A stretch of DNA of 64,000 nucleotides from V1-33 sp964523105 (GTDB lineage Bacteria > Verrucomicrobiota > Verrucomicrobiia > Verrucomicrobiales > V1-33): positions 1 through 64,000 of the forward strand of contig CAZFZN010000017.1 in assembly GCA_964523105.1 (NCBI GenBank), in the 5' to 3' direction. Positions 60,140-64,000 of the stretch are shown one piece after another (the stretch's first letter is position 1; every line of letters begins with the position of its first letter). The notes under the pieces are model-generated. The model searched no databases, was not told the DNA's origin, and saw only the letters and a program-made list of their open reading frames with translations. Both the position numbers and the translations under genes were made by a program.

Positions 60140-62329
60140 ATGAGACGACTGCTGCTTCTGCTCCTTCCGCTGCTCTCCGTCCGCGCTGCGGACGACGAGA
60201 AGCCTGACACTCCGCGCGCGGCGGACCTGGCGAAACGCACGCGACCCTCGCTGGTGAGCATCGAGCCGGCGGGGCGTGATGGGGAAATCGCCGGCGTGGG
60301 CACGGGGTTTGTCATCGCGGCGGACGGACTGATCGCGACGAACATGCATGTGATCGGCGACGCGCGGCCGCTGAAGGTTTCCCTGCCGGACGGCACGAAG
60401 CTGGAGGTGACCGCGATCCATGCGTGGAACCGCGAGAAGGATCTGGCCATTCTCCGCGTCGGCGCGCAGGGCCTGACGGCGCTGGAGCTGGGCGATTCCT
60501 CACAACTCGCCCAGGGCGACTATGTGGCGGCGATGGGCAATCCGCTGGGGCTGAAGTTCAGCGTGGTCGAGGGCGTGGTGAGCGCGATGCAGGAAGTGGA
60601 TGGCAACAAACTGGTGCAGGTCGCCATGCCGGTGGAGCGCGGCAACAGCGGCGGGCCGCTGCTCGACAAGGAAGGCAAAGTGATTGGCATCGTTTCCATG
60701 AAAAGCGCCCTGACGGATAACCTGGGATTCGCCGTGCCGGTGGATGAATTGAAGGCGCTCATGGGAAAGCCCGCGCCGGTGGCGATGAAGAACTGGCTGA
60801 CGATCGGCGCGCTGAGTGAGAAGGTGTGGAAGACGACGGGCGCGCTGTGGTCGCAGCGCGCGGGCGTGATCCGCGCGCGGAGTCAGGATTTCACCTCGTT
60901 CGGCGGACGGGCGCTGTGCATTCACCAGACGGAGCCGCCGGCGCTGCCGTACGAAATTTCCGTGCGCGTGAAGCTGGATGACGAGACCGGCGCCGCGGGG
61001 CTGATCTTCTGCAGCGACGGCGCGGACACGCATTACGGATTCTATCCCAGCAGCGGCGGGCTGCGGCTGACGCGCTTTGAAGGGCCTGACGTTTCATCGT
61101 GGAACATCCTCGCGCAGACGCGGCACGCCGCCTACCAGCCCGGCGAGTGGAATCATCTGCGCGTGCGGCTGGAGGCGGAGCGCATCCAGTGTTTTGTGAA
61201 CGGCGAACTGGTCATCACGAGCGAAGACACGGCGCTGCGCACCGGCCGCGCCGGCCTGGCCAAGTTCCGCCACACGGAGCCGGACTTTAAGGGCTTTCGC
61301 GTCAGCCGGGAAACCGCCGGCGCCGATCCGGTGGCGGACGCCATCGCGGCCCTGACAAACAGTGCCGCCCGCGGCGAATCGCTCAGCCCGGAAGCGCTGG
61401 AGACGCTCGCCGCATATCCTGACACGACGCTGCAAATCATGGAGCGGGAAGCCGCCGTTCTGGAAAAGCGCGCCGCCCTGCTGCGCAGCATGGCCGCCGA
61501 GGCGCACGAGCAGTCGGTGGCGCGGCAGTTGAAGGAACTGCTGACAAAGAAGGAGCCGGCCGACAGTGACCTCGCGCGCGCCGCTTTTCTCATCGCGCGG
61601 CTGGACAATGCGGAGTTCGATCCCGCCGACGGCATGGCGGAATTGGACCGCATGGCAAAGGAGTTGCAGGCCGCACTGACGGAGGAGGACAGAAAGTCTC
61701 CGGAGCAGCTGCTCGCAGCGGTGAATCGCTGGATGTTCATCGACAATGGATTTCACGGCGGCGTGGAGGACATGAATCACCGGGCGAACAGTTACTTGAA
61801 CGAAGTCATCGCCGACCGCGAGGGGCTGCCGATCACGCTCTGTATTCTGCATCGCGAGTTTGCGCGGCGTGCGGGACTCAAAGTAAGCCTGCGCGGATTC
61901 CCCGGCCGCGTCCTGAATCATCTGCAACTGCCCGGCGAGCTGCCGCGGGATGTCTATATCGATGCCTTCGAGCGCGGGAAGGTTTTGTCGGAATCGGAGA
62001 CCACAGCGCATTTGCTGGAGTTAATCGGCGAGTTGCCGGACGAGTCATCTTGGAAGCCCGTGGCGGACACGGCGATCATTCTCCGCATGCTCAACAACCT
62101 GACGGCCAATGCCGCTGAAGCCGGCGACGACGCGCGCGCCCTGCGCTATCTGAACACGGCGCTGACGCTGGACCCGAAGGCCGCCACGCACCGGCTGCAG
62201 CGCATGCTGCTTCACGCCAAGGCCGGAAGGAAGGAAAAGGCGCGCGCCGATGCGGCTTACATCATCGCGGAGGAGCCGCCGGGCATCGACACGGCGCGGG
62301 TGTTTGAATTGATGGAGTCGCTGAAATAA
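60140..62329 (+). CDS. Trypsin-like serine protease fused to DUF1080-like and SirB1-like domains
   Basis: A 729-residue protein. Signal peptide (MRRLLLLLLPLLSVRAA). HtrA-like protease: His70 in ATNMHVIG, Asp101 in EKDLAILRV, Ser170 in GNSGGPLL; no PDZ follows. Residues ~225-400 are a beta-sandwich of 3-keto-disaccharide hydrolase/DUF1080 or LamG type (SVRVKLDDETGAAGLIFCSD). Residues ~525-610 are a SirB1/transglutaminase-core-2-like domain (NHRANSYLNEVIADREGLPI, RAGLKVSLRGFPGR). The C-terminal ~60 residues are TPR-like. All three catalytic residues are present. Three-part fusion of this sort is unusual. Confidence 0.7.
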   Translation: MRRLLLLLLPLLSVRAADDEKPDTPRAADLAKRTRPSLVSIEPAGRDGEIAGVGTGFVIAADGLIATNMHVIGDARPLKVSLPDGTKLEVTAIHAWNREKDLAILRVGAQGLTALELGDSSQLAQGDYVAAMGNPLGLKFSVVEGVVSAMQEVDGNKLVQVAMPVERGNSGGPLLDKEGKVIGIVSMKSALTDNLGFAVPVDELKALMGKPAPVAMKNWLTIGALSEKVWKTTGALWSQRAGVIRARSQDFTSFGGRALCIHQTEPPALPYEISVRVKLDDETGAAGLIFCSDGADTHYGFYPSSGGLRLTRFEGPDVSSWNILAQTRHAAYQPGEWNHLRVRLEAERIQCFVNGELVITSEDTALRTGRAGLAKFRHTEPDFKGFRVSRETAGADPVADAIAALTNSAARGESLSPEALETLAAYPDTTLQIMEREAAVLEKRAALLRSMAAEAHEQSVARQLKELLTKKEPADSDLARAAFLIARLDNAEFDPADGMAELDRMAKELQAALTEEDRKSPEQLLAAVNRWMFIDNGFHGGVEDMNHRANSYLNEVIADREGLPITLCILHREFARRAGLKVSLRGFPGRVLNHLQLPGELPRDVYIDAFERGKVLSESETTAHLLELIGELPDESSWKPVADTAIILRMLNNLTANAAEAGDDARALRYLNTALTLDPKAATHRLQRMLLHAKAGRKEKARADAAYIIAEEPPGIDTARVFELMESLK

Positions 62330-62341
62330 GGAGCGCGCGCG

Positions 62342-63391
62342 TCAATCACTGGCAGCGCTGCGATAAGTGCCGCCGAAATCCGCTGCAAGCCTCCGCAGGA
62401 AGCCGCTGCCGGATTCTCTCATCGCAATGGTGTGGATCACCGGCGATTCCGCGTAGTCCGGCACGGCCGTGCGCACGCCGGCGAGGATGGCGCCGTGCGG
62501 GAGGCTGCGGTTTCCCTCACGCACTACGGGCTGGCCGTCGCTGATGAGCAGCACTTCCTGCGGACGATGCTGCAGTGCGGCGTGCAAACCAAGGTCCAGC
62601 CGCGAGGTTCCTGACGTTCCTGCGGGAGCCGGCGGTGCTTCGTCGAAACGCGGCTGACGGAACTTATTCCGCGCCCATGCCACGGCGGACGCGACGTTCT
62701 CCGGAGTGGCGGTAAGGCTGTCACCGCTGGACTGCTCAACCTTGCCGGCGAAGCAGACGACGTTGAAGAAAACGTCCGCGCGAAGCGTGCTCACGCAGCT
62801 GATGAATTCGCGCAGCGGCGGCGGATTCTCCTCCGCGCCGCCTTTCGCCCGCATGCTGCCGGAGATGTCGAGGACGATGACGAGGTGATCAAAGCCGCGA
62901 ATTTGTGTCTGAGCGTTCACACGGGGACGAAGTGAGCCGCAGAGACAGATGAAGGCGGAGGCACCGAATCCCTGGCCAGACCCATAGCCATCCCCGCCTT
63001 GGCCGTGCGCCAGGGATTTTCCGACACCGCCATTCCAGCCTCCGCCTGGCAAATACGGCTGCGACACCGGTGAGAACTGCGCCACCGTTGCATGCTTCGG
63101 CTGTGTGGCCACCTCCGACGGCATGGCAGATTGCAGTGACTTCACGCGGTTCACCACGGCGGCCACGCGGGATTCCTGCTTCGGTTTCATGGAGAGGAAT
63201 GCGGCGCGCTCGCCGCCGTCGCCAGGCTCGAGCAGCGCGGGCGTGGGAACGGCATCGTGCCCTGCCCAAAACCGCCAGACCAGACCCATCGCCAGTCCGA
63301 CGAACCACACATGAATGGTCAAGCTCCACACGAGCGGCCAGGGATCGCGATCTCCGGAACGGCGGCGCTGGCAATGGTGCGGCGGCTTCAT
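62342..63391 (-). CDS. VWA-domain protein with N-terminal membrane anchor
   Basis: A 349-residue protein. One membrane segment near residues 20-40 (VWSLTIHVWFVGLAMGLVWR). A Gly/Pro-rich linker (VSQPYLPGGGWNGGVGK). Then a von Willebrand A domain with the MIDAS DxSxS at Asp175, Ser177 and Ser179 (VLDISGSM) and a LLISDGQPVV strand. Metal-dependent adhesion. Start at 63391 is preferred because upstream in-frame residues are not protein-like. Confidence 0.75.
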   Translation of the reverse strand: MKPPHHCQRRRSGDRDPWPLVWSLTIHVWFVGLAMGLVWRFWAGHDAVPTPALLEPGDGGERAAFLSMKPKQESRVAAVVNRVKSLQSAMPSEVATQPKHATVAQFSPVSQPYLPGGGWNGGVGKSLAHGQGGDGYGSGQGFGASAFICLCGSLRPRVNAQTQIRGFDHLVIVLDISGSMRAKGGAEENPPPLREFISCVSTLRADVFFNVVCFAGKVEQSSGDSLTATPENVASAVAWARNKFRQPRFDEAPPAPAGTSGTSRLDLGLHAALQHRPQEVLLISDGQPVVREGNRSLPHGAILAGVRTAVPDYAESPVIHTIAMRESGSGFLRRLAADFGGTYRSAASD

Positions 63392-63482
63392 GGACGCTGT
63401 CAGGAACGCCGCGCGAAGTTTTTTCCTGGAGGAAACTTCGCGGAAGATTGACGCGCTCCATGCCGCGGTATAGGCAGCGGGC

Positions 63483-64000
63483 ATGAGTGAGTCCGACCCC
63501 TTTTTGCCTTTCGCCGAGAAGATGCGCGCTGAGAATCTCGGCGAGCCGGCGATTCGCGCCTTCGAGAACAATTACCGCGCGCTGCTGCGAAAGGAAACGG
63601 GGCTGATCGGCGAGGACAGCATCACTTCGGTGCCGGAGCTGCCGCTGGCCTCTGCATTGCCGGCGGTGAGCGACGATGCATTTCGCGCGCTGCTGCGGCA
63701 GACCGTGGTCATCAAGCTCAACGGCGGCCTCGGCACCGGCATGGGTCTGGAACAGGCCAAGAGCCTGCTCCCCGTGCGTGACGGCCTGACATTTCTCGAT
63801 CTTATCGCGCGGCAGATTCTGCACCTGCGCGAACAGGCCGGCGGCGGCACGACGCCCCGCTTCTTGCTGATGAACAGTTTTTCGACTTCGGAGGACACGC
63901 TGGCGTTTCTGAGGAAGTATCCGGCGCTCGGCGGCGCGGCGGACCTGGAACTGATGCAGAACAAGGTGCCGAAAATTCTTAAGGGAAATCTGTCCCCGCT
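63483..64000 (+). CDS. UTP-glucose-1-phosphate uridylyltransferase family (eukaryotic-type UDPGP), partial
   Basis: First ~172 residues, cut by the window end. UDPGP signature KLNGGLGTGMG at 78-88 then Lys93 in AKSLLPV; FLLMNSFSTSEDT and QNKVPKIL match the eukaryotic-type UDP-sugar pyrophosphorylase family (UTP + glucose-1-P or a related sugar-1-P). The exact sugar cannot be told from this part. Confidence 0.85.
   Translation, partial: MSESDPFLPFAEKMRAENLGEPAIRAFENNYRALLRKETGLIGEDSITSVPELPLASALPAVSDDAFRALLRQTVVIKLNGGLGTGMGLEQAKSLLPVRDGLTFLDLIARQILHLREQAGGGTTPRFLLMNSFSTSEDTLAFLRKYPALGGAADLELMQNKVPKILKGNLSP

Overview
The window reads as a piece of a GC-rich (about 65% by eye) Verrucomicrobiota chromosome. 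This is inferred from the gene mix: a Rhs/YD-type protein start with its own signal peptide, a PEP-CTERM-like surface protein, large secreted proteins with thioredoxin/PDZ/CxxCH modules, a Bacteroidetes/Verrucomicrobia-style ParE, and dispersed palindromic and heptamer repeats. No rRNA, tRNA or CRISPR array was recognised.

Layout. (1) 1-7,400 is an accessory island, visibly richer in A+T than the rest. It holds an AAA ATPase plus DUF4435/TOPRIM-like pair (PARIS-like), a Fic adenylyltransferase, a GC-rich 3'-truncated Rhs gene between two arrays of short direct repeats, and a NACHT-type STAND NTPase. This looks like a defence island. (2) 7,671-18,953 is a secretion/proteolysis locus. On the minus strand, in transcription order, are a sigma-like factor, a single-pass membrane protein, a TpsB outer-membrane transporter, a subtilisin, an exported TPR-CHAT (caspase-like) protein and a CxxCH-bearing exported protein. 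Divergent on the plus strand is a short TpsA-like exoprotein. It is the best candidate here for an undescribed system. (3) 19,008-27,286 carries alanine dehydrogenase, an RRM protein, an FHA-ABC exporter fusion, a B12-binding radical SAM enzyme and ParE.

(4) 28,241-33,055 is a stress module: cbpA-cbpM converge on a compact operon groEL paralogue - DksA-like - alpha/beta hydrolase - phosphoribosyltransferase. (5) 33,424-43,346 is mixed housekeeping: EF-hand protein, RNase HIII, purC, cobalamin adenosyltransferase, thiE, amidase, TerC, plsY, and an acyltransferase-aminotransferase fusion translationally coupled to plsY. The 37,974-38,878 gap is full of repeats. (6) 43,416-64,000 is rich in exported proteins: FKBP isomerase, PEP-CTERM-like protein, phosphatase-TPR protein, NERD-like protein, SecD-head-like protein, M23 lipoprotein, TypA, SGNH hydrolase, a thioredoxin/CxxCH/PDZ protein, a very large frameshifted exported protein, a trypsin/DUF1080-like/SirB1-like fusion, a VWA protein, and the start of a UDP-sugar pyrophosphorylase.

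The hexamer CCTGAC is conspicuously frequent in both orientations through the GC-rich part and not in the AT-rich island. Three loci carry heptanucleotide repeats, and two or three families of dispersed palindromic elements sit between genes. All family names are from reading the protein sequences; no database search was run.
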